NCBI RefSeq assembly: GCF_003259435.1
Contig: NZ_QLMA01000006.1
Location: forward strand, 186,001-250,000
Direction of reading: 5' to 3'
Source: Chitinophaga dinghuensis
GTDB lineage: Bacteria; Bacteroidota; Bacteroidia; Chitinophagales; Chitinophagaceae
Length of the DNA: 64,000 nucleotides
The notes under the pieces are model-generated. The model was given only the letters and a program-made list of their open reading frames with translations. It was not told the DNA's origin and ran no database searches. Both the position numbers and the translations under genes were made by a program. Positions 17,083 to 25,533 of this stretch are shown in pieces. Positions within the stretch are counted from its first letter, which is position 1; each line of letters opens with the position of its first letter.

Positions 17083-18669
17083 ATGCCTGGCATATCCAGA
17101 ATATTTTCCTTGTTACTCCTGGCAGCGGCGGGCAGCCTGATGGCTTGCAGCAAGCATCCTGAAATAGGTATTATGTCTACCGGCAATTTCGCTGATACTT
17201 CCGGCGTATTGAAAACGGCAGCCGATTTTCCTATAGGCGTTGCCGTTAATAACGGCCCATTGCAGGAAGCGCCCTTCCTGGCCATTACGCAACGGGATTT
17301 CAGCTCCGTTACCTTCGGCTATGAAATGAAGCACGGCGCCGTAGTACAGAACGATGGTAGTCTGAATTTCAATACCGTGGATGCGATGCTGGCCAAGTTA
17401 GGCAATATCACCGTTTTCGGACATACCTTATGCTGGCATTCCAATCAGAATGCGACTTATCTGAAAAATTATGCTGGTATCATTGTGCCGGCGGCCACGG
17501 AACTGGCTACCAATCCAGGTTTTGAATCCGGTCTGAACAACTGGAGCATTTTCAATACTAACGGCGCCACCATCACCGCTACCAATGTGGCTACAGAGGT
17601 ACATAGTGGCAGCGGAGCTATGAAAGTAGTCAACCCCACAGCCAATCCTGGTAATCAATGGAAGGTACAGGTTTCCAGTGCGGCATTTGCCACTACGCCC
17701 GGGAAGTCTTATGTGATTTCTTATTGGGTGAAAGCCGCGAACGCAGGCGGTTCTATTCGTCTTTCTTCCGGACCTACCGCAGCGCAGTATCAAGGAGATC
17801 AGACGATTGGTACCACCTGGCAACAGGTAAGCTGGAACATAACTGCATCGCTGGCATCTACCACCTTCCTCTTCGATATGGGACAGGCGGCCAACACGTA
17901 CTATATTGATGACGTAAGTGTGAAGGAGGCTGTCGTAGCGCCCGGACAGGATCAGATCGGCGCAAAACTAGATGCGGCGCTGAATGATTTCATAACGAAA
18001 ATGGTTACACGTTATAAAGACCGGGTGCATGCCTGGGATGTTTACAACGAGCCCTTCTCCGATAATCCGGTAGCATTGCGCAGTAATGTGAATACCGATA
18101 TCAGTCCCACAGACGTACTGGTATGGTCTAATTACATGGGGCGTGATGCGGCTTATAAAGCTTTCAAATATGCGGCAGCAGCAGATCCTTCCGCCGATTT
18201 GTATATCAACGATTATAACCTGGAATCCAATCAGGCAAAGCTGGATTCGTTGCTGGCCTTCGTAAAAGAGTTGAAAGCGCGGGGATGTAAAGTAGATGGC
18301 ATTGGTACGCAGATGCATATTTCGAGAACGACCAATCTGGGAGGTATAGATATCATGATGCGCAAGCTGGCCGCCAGTGGCCTGAAGATCCGTATTTCTG
18401 AGCTGGATGTAAAAACGGTGGCGGGAAGTGCCGCCGGACAACCAACGGCGCAATTACTGGCATACCAGGCGGTAGCATTTAAATATGCAGTGGCAAGTTA
18501 TGTCAAGTATATCCCTAAAGCACAGCAGGCCGGTATTACCATCTGGGGTATTAACGACCGGAATAGCTGGCTGTATAAAAACGGGACCGAATTTCCTTTG
18601 TTATATGATAATGATTATCACAAGAAACCCGCTTATGGTGCGGTAATACAGGCATTACAAGGAAAATAG
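17083..18669 (+). CDS. Endo-1,4-beta-xylanase GH10 lipoprotein with an internal carbohydrate-binding module
   Basis: A 528-residue lipoprotein (lipobox SLMAC, Cys22), probably at the cell surface. The GH10 barrel begins at about residue 48 (FPIGVAVNNGP; FGYEMKHGAV; FGHTLCWHSNQN) and resumes at about 295. Catalytic acid is Glu323 in DVYNEPF and nucleophile Glu440 in RISELDV; IWGINDRNSW follows. Between them, residues about 141-284 are a CBM4/9/22-like jelly roll (NPGFESGLNNW to YYIDDVSVKE) inserted into the barrel after the HTLCWHS strand. Inserted CBMs of this kind are known in Bacteroides GH10 xylanases. It makes xylo-oligosaccharides for the SusCD pair. Confidence 0.93.
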   Translation: MPGISRIFSLLLLAAAGSLMACSKHPEIGIMSTGNFADTSGVLKTAADFPIGVAVNNGPLQEAPFLAITQRDFSSVTFGYEMKHGAVVQNDGSLNFNTVDAMLAKLGNITVFGHTLCWHSNQNATYLKNYAGIIVPAATELATNPGFESGLNNWSIFNTNGATITATNVATEVHSGSGAMKVVNPTANPGNQWKVQVSSAAFATTPGKSYVISYWVKAANAGGSIRLSSGPTAAQYQGDQTIGTTWQQVSWNITASLASTTFLFDMGQAANTYYIDDVSVKEAVVAPGQDQIGAKLDAALNDFITKMVTRYKDRVHAWDVYNEPFSDNPVALRSNVNTDISPTDVLVWSNYMGRDAAYKAFKYAAAADPSADLYINDYNLESNQAKLDSLLAFVKELKARGCKVDGIGTQMHISRTTNLGGIDIMMRKLAASGLKIRISELDVKTVAGSAAGQPTAQLLAYQAVAFKYAVASYVKYIPKAQQAGITIWGINDRNSWLYKNGTEFPLLYDNDYHKKPAYGAVIQALQGK

Positions 18670-18676
18670 TATAATC

Positions 18677-21007
18677 ATGAACGTTAGACTGATTTTAATA
18701 TGTACGGCACTGTCGGTAACAGGCAGTGCCGTTGCCCAGCAGGTACCTTATAAAAACAGAAAGCTATCGCCGGAAGTACGCGCCAGAGATTTGCTTGCCA
18801 GGATGACATTGGAAGAGAAGGTAATGCAGACGCAATGTCTGTGGGCACAGAAATCCACTATTCTGAATGCCGCAGGCGATGAGTTTGATGAAGTCAAGGC
18901 TGCCAATGTATTGAAAAACGGGATGGGAGAACTGGCACGCCTGAACGAAAAAGGTGGTCCGAATAGTCATGGCCGGCATCCAAAAGAGCAAGCTGCGCTG
19001 TATAACAAGATACAGCGTTATTTCATAGAGAAAACGCGTTTAGGCATTCCCGTTATGGTGCATGAAGAATCGTTGCATGGGCAGGAAACACAGGATGCTA
19101 CCAATTTCCCTGTGCCAATGGCACTGGCCAGTTCCTGGAATGAAAAGCTGCTGACGGATGTGTTTAGCAGCGTGGCCGCAGAAGTGCGTGCGCGAGGAGG
19201 GCAACAGGTATTAGCGCCGGTGGTGGATATTACGAGAGATCCGCGCTGGGGCCGTACGGAAGAAACGCTGGGAGAGGACCCTTACCTGGTATCGCGTCTT
19301 TCTGTGGCCGAAGTGAAAGCATATCAGGGCGAGGGGATGTATCTGGCTAAGAACAAAGTGGCGGCTACGCTTAAGCATTTTGGAATACATGGTCAGAGTG
19401 AAGGAGGCTTGAATGTATCCCCCAGTAATATTGATGAACGTACCGCCAGGGAAGTCTTTTTTCAGCCGTTTGAAGCATGTATCAGAGAGGCGGCGCCCAT
19501 GAATGTAATGGCTTGCTATAATGAGGTTTTTGGGATTCCTGCGCATATCAATACCTTCCTGCTGAAGGATGTGCTGAGAAAGGAATGGAATTTCAAAGGA
19601 GTGATTGTTTCTGATTACTATGCCGTAAGAGACCTGCAAACATTGCACAAAATTACACCCTCGTTGGATGAGGCTGGCGAGCTGGCTATGAATGCAGGGA
19701 TAGACCTGGAAACGCCTGATCCGGATGGATTTAAAAATCTGGCAGCAGCGGTAAAGCAGGGGCGTGTATCCATGACCGTATTAGATGCCGCTGTGACCCG
19801 TATACTGATCAATAAATTCAGAACAGGATTATTTGATGACCCGTATGTAGACCCCGCCATCGCGGATACGTTGGTGGGTAGCGCAACCCAGCGCGCAGTT
19901 GCTTATCAGGCCGCCGCAGAAGGTATGGTGCTCCTGAAAAATGAGCATGAATTTTTGCCATTGGATAAGAACAAAGTTAAAACAATAGCCTTTATAGGGC
20001 CTAATGCAGATAAGTGTTTGCTGGGCGGTTACTCGGGGATTCCCCGTCAGACCGCTTCTCCGCTACAGGCGCTGAAAGAGAGATATGGTAATACTATGAA
20101 TATCCTCTATGCAGAAGGCGTTACCCTCACAGACATTAATAACTGGAACGCAGATACGATTAACCTGGCATCGAAAGATCAGATTAAACAACGTATAGCC
20201 GAGGCCGTTGAAGTGGCCCGTAAAGCGGATGTAGTGGTGCTCTTTGTAGGAGGAAATGAGAGCATGAGCAGGGAAGGCTGGGGTACCAATCATCTTGGCG
20301 ATCTGCCGACATTAGACCTGTTAAATGAACAGACCGCGCTCATTCGTGCGATAGCAGCCGTTGGAAAGCCCACCTGTGCCTTTGTGAACAGCGGTCCTCC
20401 ATTAAGTATCGGGGAATTGACGAACACATTACCCGCCGTTATGCAATGCTGGTATCTGGGCCAGGAAGGCGGTTATGCCATGGTGGATGCCCTGTTTGGA
20501 ATAGTGAATCCTAGTGGTAAGTTGCCGATCTCTTTTCCACGTAGTGCGGGACATATTCCGGCTTACTATGATTACAAACCCTCTGCCAGAAGAGGCTATA
20601 ACCTTGGATTTGACGTATCTCCACTGTTTGCATTCGGGCATGGACTCAGTTATACCAGCTTCACTTACGGACCACCGGTATTATCTAAAGCATCGATACA
20701 TGCAGGAGACAAGGTAACGGTAACGGTGGAGGTGAAGAACAGTGGTAAACTGCGGGGCGGGGAAGTAGTACAGCTTTATGTGCGAGATGATTATTCTTCT
20801 GTGCCACGGCCGGTGAAAGAGCTGAAGGGCTTCCGCAAAATATGGCTGGAGCCTGGAGCATCGCAGCAGGTACAGTTTGAATTGGATAAAGAAGCGCTGT
20901 CTTTCTATAATAAGGACATGAAAAGAACATTGGAACCAGGCACATTCACCATCATGACGGGCGGCGCTTCCGATAATACGCAGTCGGTGATTTTGACTGT
21001 ACAGTAA
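18677..21007 (+). CDS. GH3 beta-xylosidase/beta-glucosidase
   Basis: A 776-residue GH3 enzyme with signal peptide (TALSVTGSAVAQQ). The N-terminal barrel has LGIPVMVHEESLHG, DPRWGRTEETLGEDPYL, VAATLKHFGIHG and GVIVSDYYAV, where Asp313 is the expected nucleophile. The second domain contains KTIAFIGPNADK and the later GWGTNHLGD; a C-terminal fibronectin-III-like domain ends the chain (GEVVQLYVRD, PVKELKGFRKIWLEPG). GH3 enzymes of this shape remove xylose or glucose from non-reducing ends. Linkage to GH10/GH67 favours beta-xylosidase in the periplasm. It lies 7 bp after the xylanase gene. Confidence 0.92.
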   Translation: MNVRLILICTALSVTGSAVAQQVPYKNRKLSPEVRARDLLARMTLEEKVMQTQCLWAQKSTILNAAGDEFDEVKAANVLKNGMGELARLNEKGGPNSHGRHPKEQAALYNKIQRYFIEKTRLGIPVMVHEESLHGQETQDATNFPVPMALASSWNEKLLTDVFSSVAAEVRARGGQQVLAPVVDITRDPRWGRTEETLGEDPYLVSRLSVAEVKAYQGEGMYLAKNKVAATLKHFGIHGQSEGGLNVSPSNIDERTAREVFFQPFEACIREAAPMNVMACYNEVFGIPAHINTFLLKDVLRKEWNFKGVIVSDYYAVRDLQTLHKITPSLDEAGELAMNAGIDLETPDPDGFKNLAAAVKQGRVSMTVLDAAVTRILINKFRTGLFDDPYVDPAIADTLVGSATQRAVAYQAAAEGMVLLKNEHEFLPLDKNKVKTIAFIGPNADKCLLGGYSGIPRQTASPLQALKERYGNTMNILYAEGVTLTDINNWNADTINLASKDQIKQRIAEAVEVARKADVVVLFVGGNESMSREGWGTNHLGDLPTLDLLNEQTALIRAIAAVGKPTCAFVNSGPPLSIGELTNTLPAVMQCWYLGQEGGYAMVDALFGIVNPSGKLPISFPRSAGHIPAYYDYKPSARRGYNLGFDVSPLFAFGHGLSYTSFTYGPPVLSKASIHAGDKVTVTVEVKNSGKLRGGEVVQLYVRDDYSSVPRPVKELKGFRKIWLEPGASQQVQFELDKEALSFYNKDMKRTLEPGTFTIMTGGASDNTQSVILTVQ

Positions 21008-21016
21008 AATTAAAAT

Positions 21017-22180
21017 ATGCGAGGATTAATACAGACGATGCGTTGGTTTGGGCCAACCGATCCGGTAACGCTGCATTTTTTACGGCAAGCAGGCTGTGAA
21101 GGCGTGGTGACGGCATTGCATCATATTCCGCCAGGAGAGATATGGACTATAACGGAGATTAATAAACGAAAAGAGATGATTACAGCGGCGGGCATGAGTT
21201 GGGCTGTGGTAGAGAGTTTGCCAGTCAGCGAAGATATTAAGCGAAGATCGGGGAACTGGCAGCAGCATATCGCCCATTATATAGAGAGTATGCGTAATCT
21301 GGCTGCTTGTGGCATTGATGTAATCACCTACAACTTTATGCCGGTGCTGGATTGGGTACGAACGGATATTCACTGGACATTGGAAAATGGCAGCAGAGCA
21401 TTGCGTTTTGAAAGACTGGCCTTTATTGTTTTTGATGTTTTTCTCTTGCGCAGGCCTGGAGCAGATGGGGATTATCAGCCGGATGATATTACGGCAGCAG
21501 TGAGATTATTACAGCAAATGACAACAGAGAACAGGGAGACACTGTTTAAAAATGCCATGCTGGGTTTGCCCGGCACCGATGGGCATTTCACGCGGCAGCA
21601 AATACTATCAGCGCTTGATACCTATGAAGGAATAGATGCAAATGCGCTAAGGCAGCATCTCCTGTTATTCCTGCAAGCAATTATTCCAACAGCGGAAGAG
21701 TTGGGTATCCGGATGGCCATTCATCCGGATGATCCACCTTTTCCTGTCCTGGGCTTGCCAAGAGTAGTGAGTACGGCCGAGGATCTTCAATTGATACTGG
21801 ATGCAGTTCCCGCAACAGCGAACGGGCTTTGTTTTTGTACGGGCTCTTTAGGTGTGCTGGCCGGACCGGAACTACCGGATATGGTTAAACGTTTTGGGCC
21901 TCGTATTCATTTTCTCCATCTGCGGAATGTGCAATCGGATCATAGTGGTAACTTTTATGAATCGGATCATCTGCAAGGCAATACAGATATGTATGCTGTG
22001 ATGCGTGAGGTAGTTCTGTTGATGCAGCGGGAAAATCGTCGTATACCCATGCGTCCGGATCATGGTCATCAGATGTTGGATGACCTGGGTAAGAAGACTT
22101 ATCCTGGCTATTCTGCCATCGGGCGACTAAAAGGACTGGCTGAATTGAGAGGATTAGAAGCGGGCATCGCCGGAAAATGA
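21017..22180 (+). CDS. uxuA: Mannonate dehydratase
   Basis: A 387-residue cytosolic enzyme that dehydrates D-mannonate to 2-keto-3-deoxy-D-gluconate in hexuronate breakdown. Family features are the start MRGLIQTMRWFGPTDPVTL, the GCEGVVTALHHIPPGEIW block, AHYIESMRNLAACGIDVITYNFMPVLDW, the metal-site region MAIHPDDPPFPVLGLPRVVS, the HFLHLRNVQ segment and the terminal MRPDHGHQMLDDLGKKTYPGYSAIGR. The length is normal. It follows GH3 by 9 bp and is the last gene of the rightward xylan operon. This ties the locus to metabolism of the glucuronic acid released by GH67; glucuronate isomerase, KDG kinase and aldolase are not in the window. Confidence 0.95.
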   Translation: MRGLIQTMRWFGPTDPVTLHFLRQAGCEGVVTALHHIPPGEIWTITEINKRKEMITAAGMSWAVVESLPVSEDIKRRSGNWQQHIAHYIESMRNLAACGIDVITYNFMPVLDWVRTDIHWTLENGSRALRFERLAFIVFDVFLLRRPGADGDYQPDDITAAVRLLQQMTTENRETLFKNAMLGLPGTDGHFTRQQILSALDTYEGIDANALRQHLLLFLQAIIPTAEELGIRMAIHPDDPPFPVLGLPRVVSTAEDLQLILDAVPATANGLCFCTGSLGVLAGPELPDMVKRFGPRIHFLHLRNVQSDHSGNFYESDHLQGNTDMYAVMREVVLLMQRENRRIPMRPDHGHQMLDDLGKKTYPGYSAIGRLKGLAELRGLEAGIAGK

Positions 22181-22236
22181 TCGCTTTTTCATTTGCGTGA
22201 GAATCATTAATTTAGACAACAGTAAAATCATGTCTT

Positions 22237-22692
22237 ATGAATGAACTTCAGGCAAAAGCGGGTATCCAGATTTCCCGGCCCATCGCAACAGTATTTAATG
22301 CGATCGTTGACCCGAGCGAGATGTCTAATTATTTTATTGAAACCAGTACCGGTAAAATGGAAGCTGGTAAAACAGTGACCTGGAAATTCCCCGAATTCGC
22401 GGATAAAGTTCCTGTGACGGTATTGACCGTACATGCGCCGGTGTCTATTGTGTTTGAATGGGAAGGCGCTCCGGGTAATCAACTGAAGGTGGAAATTCAC
22501 CTGGAAGATCGTGGGGGTAACAGCACCGTTGTAAAAGTTATTGAAGGCGATATGCCCAATACAGAAGCCGGCATTAAATGGTTAAGAGGGAATACGGAAG
22601 GTTGGGCTAACTTCCTCGCCTGTATGAAAGCATGGCTGGAATACGGTATCCATCTGCGTCAGGGCGCTTTTGACTATATGAAACCAGCTTGA
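22237..22692 (+). CDS. SRPBCC/AHSA1-type small-ligand-binding protein
   Basis: A 151-residue START-like (SRPBCC) protein of the Aha1-C-terminal-like branch. It opens with IQISRPIATVFNAIVDPSEMSNYFIE and continues with TVTWKFPEFADKVPVTVLTV, the paired strands SIVFEWEGAPG and KVEIHLEDRGGNSTVVKVIEGD, and the C-terminal helix GWANFLACMKAWLEYGIHLRQG. Such proteins form a hydrophobic cavity; the function of most bacterial members is unknown. It is cytosolic and monocistronic, 56 bp after uxuA but probably outside the xylan operon because its job does not fit. Confidence 0.85.
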   Translation: MNELQAKAGIQISRPIATVFNAIVDPSEMSNYFIETSTGKMEAGKTVTWKFPEFADKVPVTVLTVHAPVSIVFEWEGAPGNQLKVEIHLEDRGGNSTVVKVIEGDMPNTEAGIKWLRGNTEGWANFLACMKAWLEYGIHLRQGAFDYMKPA

Positions 22693-22823
22693 TAGCATCC
22701 TATCTTTCAACTTATCAACTCAAAAGAACCAACAACTATTCTGCAATAACTAATCTTGTTTACCCGTTGTAAACATATGTTTGGTATGATTATTTCAATG
22801 TAAAGCCAAACTGTTGATACGCC

Positions 22824-23282
22824 ATGATGAAATGGGTGTTAAAAAAGAGCAATGGCACTGATAACCCGCATGCTGTTGAACTACGTATGAAACCCGAGTT
22901 TGACCCACTTGTTACTGCTATTTATACAATAGATTATGAATTATTCCCGGAATTCATGACTGTGGTTAGTCAATCTGAGAACTGGGGATTTTCGTATGCT
23001 TATTTTAGATTTTATGACTGCATGGATCTGGCGGAAAGAGATGTGGTGGAGCGTTTCGAAGGCCGGAGAATGAAGCCTGCAGAGGTATTCGTGTACCAGG
23101 AATATGTAGGCACTGTACTGGTAGGGCAAATCCACTTCAATCAATTAATCCTGGAATATGGTCATGCCTTATTATTGTATAAGTCGCAGCGCGACCTTGT
23201 TTCCGCGGCCTGGGTCAACGAAATGAAAAAGGCGCTGAGTATCCTCACCGCCCATATCCTGGGGCCCAGTAACGGACATTAA
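22824..23282 (+). CDS. Hypothetical protein, unknown function
   Basis: A 152-residue soluble protein without signal peptide or membrane helices (MMKWVLKKSNGTDNPHAVELRM). It is rich in aromatic residues (FSYAYFRFYDCMDL, EVFVYQEYVGTVLVGQIHFNQLILEY) and ends in a helix (WVNEMKKALSILTAHILG). No domain was recognised. The gene ends at a compact GCCGCA hairpin shared with the convergent T9SS gene. It is a single-gene unit; the 131-bp space before it shows nothing definite. Confidence 0.6.
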   Translation: MMKWVLKKSNGTDNPHAVELRMKPEFDPLVTAIYTIDYELFPEFMTVVSQSENWGFSYAYFRFYDCMDLAERDVVERFEGRRMKPAEVFVYQEYVGTVLVGQIHFNQLILEYGHALLLYKSQRDLVSAAWVNEMKKALSILTAHILGPSNGH

Positions 23283-23285
23283 AAA

Positions 23286-23312
23286 GCCGCACAGTTTCCC
23301 ATGCGGCCTTTG
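23286..23312. terminator. Hairpin between convergent genes (weak bidirectional terminator)
   Basis: GCCGCA (23286-23291) pairs with TGCGGC (23302-23307) around a 10-nt loop, with A-rich sequence on one side and CTTTG on the other. It separates two converging genes. The stem is short, so confidence is moderate. Confidence 0.5.
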
Positions 23313-23354
23313 TATTGGTATTGCTGTTATGTTTGTACGGAATGAAGGTGGCGA

Positions 23355-24593
23355 TTAATCGCCCACAACCACAGTAATAAATCCTCTGGCGATATCGGTA
23401 GTTTTGGTCACAGGATTTTTAACTCTGAAGATATAGTAATAGGTGCCTTCTGCCAGACGTTGTCCATTCATATATGCGTTCCAGGTATTGTTGTAATTTT
23501 TCTGCGAGTACACCGTTCTTCCGGCTCTGTCTACGATGGTCAGTTCATTTTCCGGAAAGTCTCCGATATTCTCAATTTTCCAAAGGTCATTGCGGCCATC
23601 TCCATTCGGACTTACCACATTATTGGCTCTCACAATAAAATCACCCAGCAGACGGATATCTATCGCAGCGGTATCGGTACAGCCGCCGGCATTGTTGGTG
23701 GCTACTACGATATAACGGGTATTGGTGGTAGGCCTTACCTGGATGCTGGCAGTAGCTGTTTCTCCTACAATTCCAGCTGCGGCTCTCCATTGGTACTGAT
23801 CGCCGCCAGTAGCGGTGAGGGTCAGCTGATCGCCCTTAGCGATAACCGTTCCTTTATCAGAAGTAATATTCACATTAGGCAGTCGGTTCACGGTGAGTGT
23901 GAAAGTACGTATACGCGTGTCCTGGCCCCCATTGCGAATCCCGCCATTATCTTTGATCATAACGGTAATCATACAACTACCGCCTGTAATACCTCCTTTC
24001 AACTGATAGGTGAGTACCCCTTCATGGGTCACATTCAACTGCTGTAGCAGTGGCGCATCAGCCACAGCGACCAAAGTGTAGGTCTGATCCGGTTCTACCG
24101 CCGACATGCCCGTCAGATATATAGTATCTACCGCAGTGCCGGCGCAAGCGCCTTTATCAGCGATCGGGTCCAGGGTGGGAGCTATATTCACATAAGTGTC
24201 CTGGATAGCTACGGTAATTTCTGCCATATTGCTGTTGGAAACGCCATCGCTCACCATTACATATACACTCACGATGTTTCCACGGTTGGCCTGTAAGCGC
24301 GCAATGTCCTTTACTATCAGTCGGCCGCTGGCATCCAGGTCAAATGCCCCTTTACTACCATCATCCTCAAGTATCCACTGGAGATTGCTGCCGGTCGCCG
24401 TCAGCTGGCCTACTACGGCGCCCAGCGGACTATCATCCCGAATGGTAAAAGTTTGGTTATCAATACTGGGAGGGGCCGCCATCGTGCTGCTGTATCTTGC
24501 ACCCGCCGCTTTCACAGGTACAGGACAGCACATCAGGACAGCCGCAGACACAAATAGCAATGGCGCTATTTTCTTAATGTAGATGTTCTTCAT
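23355..24593 (-). CDS. T9SS-secreted protein with type B (gliding-motility-associated) C-terminal sorting domain
   Basis: A 412-residue exported protein (start MKNIYIKKIAPLLFVSAAVLM; the ATG two codons earlier is also possible). After the signal peptide comes a cadherin-like repeat (NQTFTIRDDSPLGAVVGQL to NMAEITVAIQDT), a second Ig-like stretch (APTLDPIADKGACAGTAVDTI) and a PKD/Ig-like part (TLTATGGDQYQWRAAAG). The end carries the type B CTD: VVSPNGDGRNDLWKIENI, then LTIVDRAGRTVYSQ, WNAYMNGQRLAEGTYYY and a terminal strand. This domain directs translocation through the type IX secretion system to the surface or medium. Binding or adhesion is plausible from the folds but not demonstrated. Confidence 0.88.
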   Translation of the reverse strand: MKNIYIKKIAPLLFVSAAVLMCCPVPVKAAGARYSSTMAAPPSIDNQTFTIRDDSPLGAVVGQLTATGSNLQWILEDDGSKGAFDLDASGRLIVKDIARLQANRGNIVSVYVMVSDGVSNSNMAEITVAIQDTYVNIAPTLDPIADKGACAGTAVDTIYLTGMSAVEPDQTYTLVAVADAPLLQQLNVTHEGVLTYQLKGGITGGSCMITVMIKDNGGIRNGGQDTRIRTFTLTVNRLPNVNITSDKGTVIAKGDQLTLTATGGDQYQWRAAAGIVGETATASIQVRPTTNTRYIVVATNNAGGCTDTAAIDIRLLGDFIVRANNVVSPNGDGRNDLWKIENIGDFPENELTIVDRAGRTVYSQKNYNNTWNAYMNGQRLAEGTYYYIFRVKNPVTKTTDIARGFITVVVGD

Positions 24594-24730
24594 AGGCATC
24601 GGTACAGGAATGGTTCACCCAATGACGGATGTTCTCAGATGTAAAGATAACCAGCTTTTTTTGTTATAGAAATATTTTTTTTAATATATAACTTTTGTGG
24701 GAGGAATTTTAAAATTTTATCCTCTTTTTT

Positions 24731-24749
24731 GAATATCGGTTGTATTTTT
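24731..24749 (+). promoter_or_regulatory. Possible fourth LacI-operator half match in front of the ECF sigma gene
   Basis: The 13 bases CGGTTGTATTTTT (24737-24749) are identical to the right half of the lacI operator at 11661-11673; the left half is degenerate (AATAT instead of TACAAT). It lies 26 bp before the sigma ATG. This may be chance in AT-rich DNA. Confidence 0.25.
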
Positions 24750-24774
24750 CCAGCTGGTTTTAAAGTGCTTTGTT

Positions 24775-25377
24775 TTGGACATGTATGCAATAACGGATGA
24801 TACACTTTTGTGGGAAGCAGTGGTAAGCGGCGATGAGCGCGCGTTTGAGGAGGTGTATCAATCTGCCTTTCCCACGCTTTATGAGTACGGAATGCGCTTT
24901 ATACGGGATGAAGCGTTTGTGGAAGAGAGCATCCAACAGCTATTTGTGAAGGTTTGGACCAATAAAGCCACGCTGACGAATGTACGCCGTATCCGGCCAT
25001 ACCTGCTTTTTTCTCTTCGCACACTGATCTATAACAAAATCCGGGACGCTAAACGTAAACGTATCAGTGAACTGGATGCCGACTATGATTTTGAACTGGA
25101 GTTTTCTCCGGAATCGCTACTGATCCGCAAAGAGACCGATGCGGAACGCCTCCGGTCATTACAGGCCGCGTTGGACCAACTTACTCCCCGCCAGAAGGAA
25201 ATTATTTTCTTGCGTTACTACCAGGGATTGGATTATAAAGACATTACTGAAATTATGGATATAAGTTTGAAAGGGGCTTATAAATTAACGGCCCGTTCAC
25301 TGGATACACTTCGTGGAATCCTAGGCCTGTCTGTGGTTGCGGTGATTCTGTTACTGAAAACGCATGCGGCAAAATAG
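24775..25377 (+). CDS. ECF-type RNA polymerase sigma factor (sigma-70 family)
   Basis: A 200-residue ECF sigma factor. Region 2 spans about residues 15-85 (WEAVVSGDERAFEEVYQSAF, AFVEESIQQLFVKVWTNKA, LFSLRTLIYNKIRDAKRKR); region 4 covers about 145-185 (LDQLTPRQKEIIFLRYYQGLDYKDIT, SLKGAYKLTARSLDTLR). The last 18 residues are hydrophobic (LSVVAVILLLKTHAAK), a tail seen in some Bacteroidota ECF factors that could contact the membrane or anti-sigma. With the FecR gene 156 bp downstream and an STN-containing SusC after it, this is the standard trans-envelope signalling set. The sigma probably drives the downstream operon. An ATG two codons in is an alternative start. Confidence 0.93.
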   Translation: MDMYAITDDTLLWEAVVSGDERAFEEVYQSAFPTLYEYGMRFIRDEAFVEESIQQLFVKVWTNKATLTNVRRIRPYLLFSLRTLIYNKIRDAKRKRISELDADYDFELEFSPESLLIRKETDAERLRSLQAALDQLTPRQKEIIFLRYYQGLDYKDITEIMDISLKGAYKLTARSLDTLRGILGLSVVAVILLLKTHAAK

Positions 25378-25456
25378 TTGTTACCTCCTCTGAAAGTCCC
25401 CATTTTTTTATCATCATCTTTTGCTCCCCGAAAAAAGTTTAAAATTTTTTTGAGTG

Positions 25457-25482
25457 CCGTGGGGTGTTTAACTCACCCACGG
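25457..25482 (+). other. Hairpin between sigma and FecR genes
   Basis: A 7-bp perfect stem CCGTGGG (25457-25463) with CCCACGG (25476-25482) and a 12-nt loop. No T-run follows, so it is not a standard terminator. It could be an attenuator, an mRNA-processing site or a dyad for a DNA-binding protein. Confidence 0.35.
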
Positions 25483-25533
25483 TGTTTACCATAAAAATCA
25501 CCCTTTATAGGCAAGTGGTGATGAGGAGTTGTC

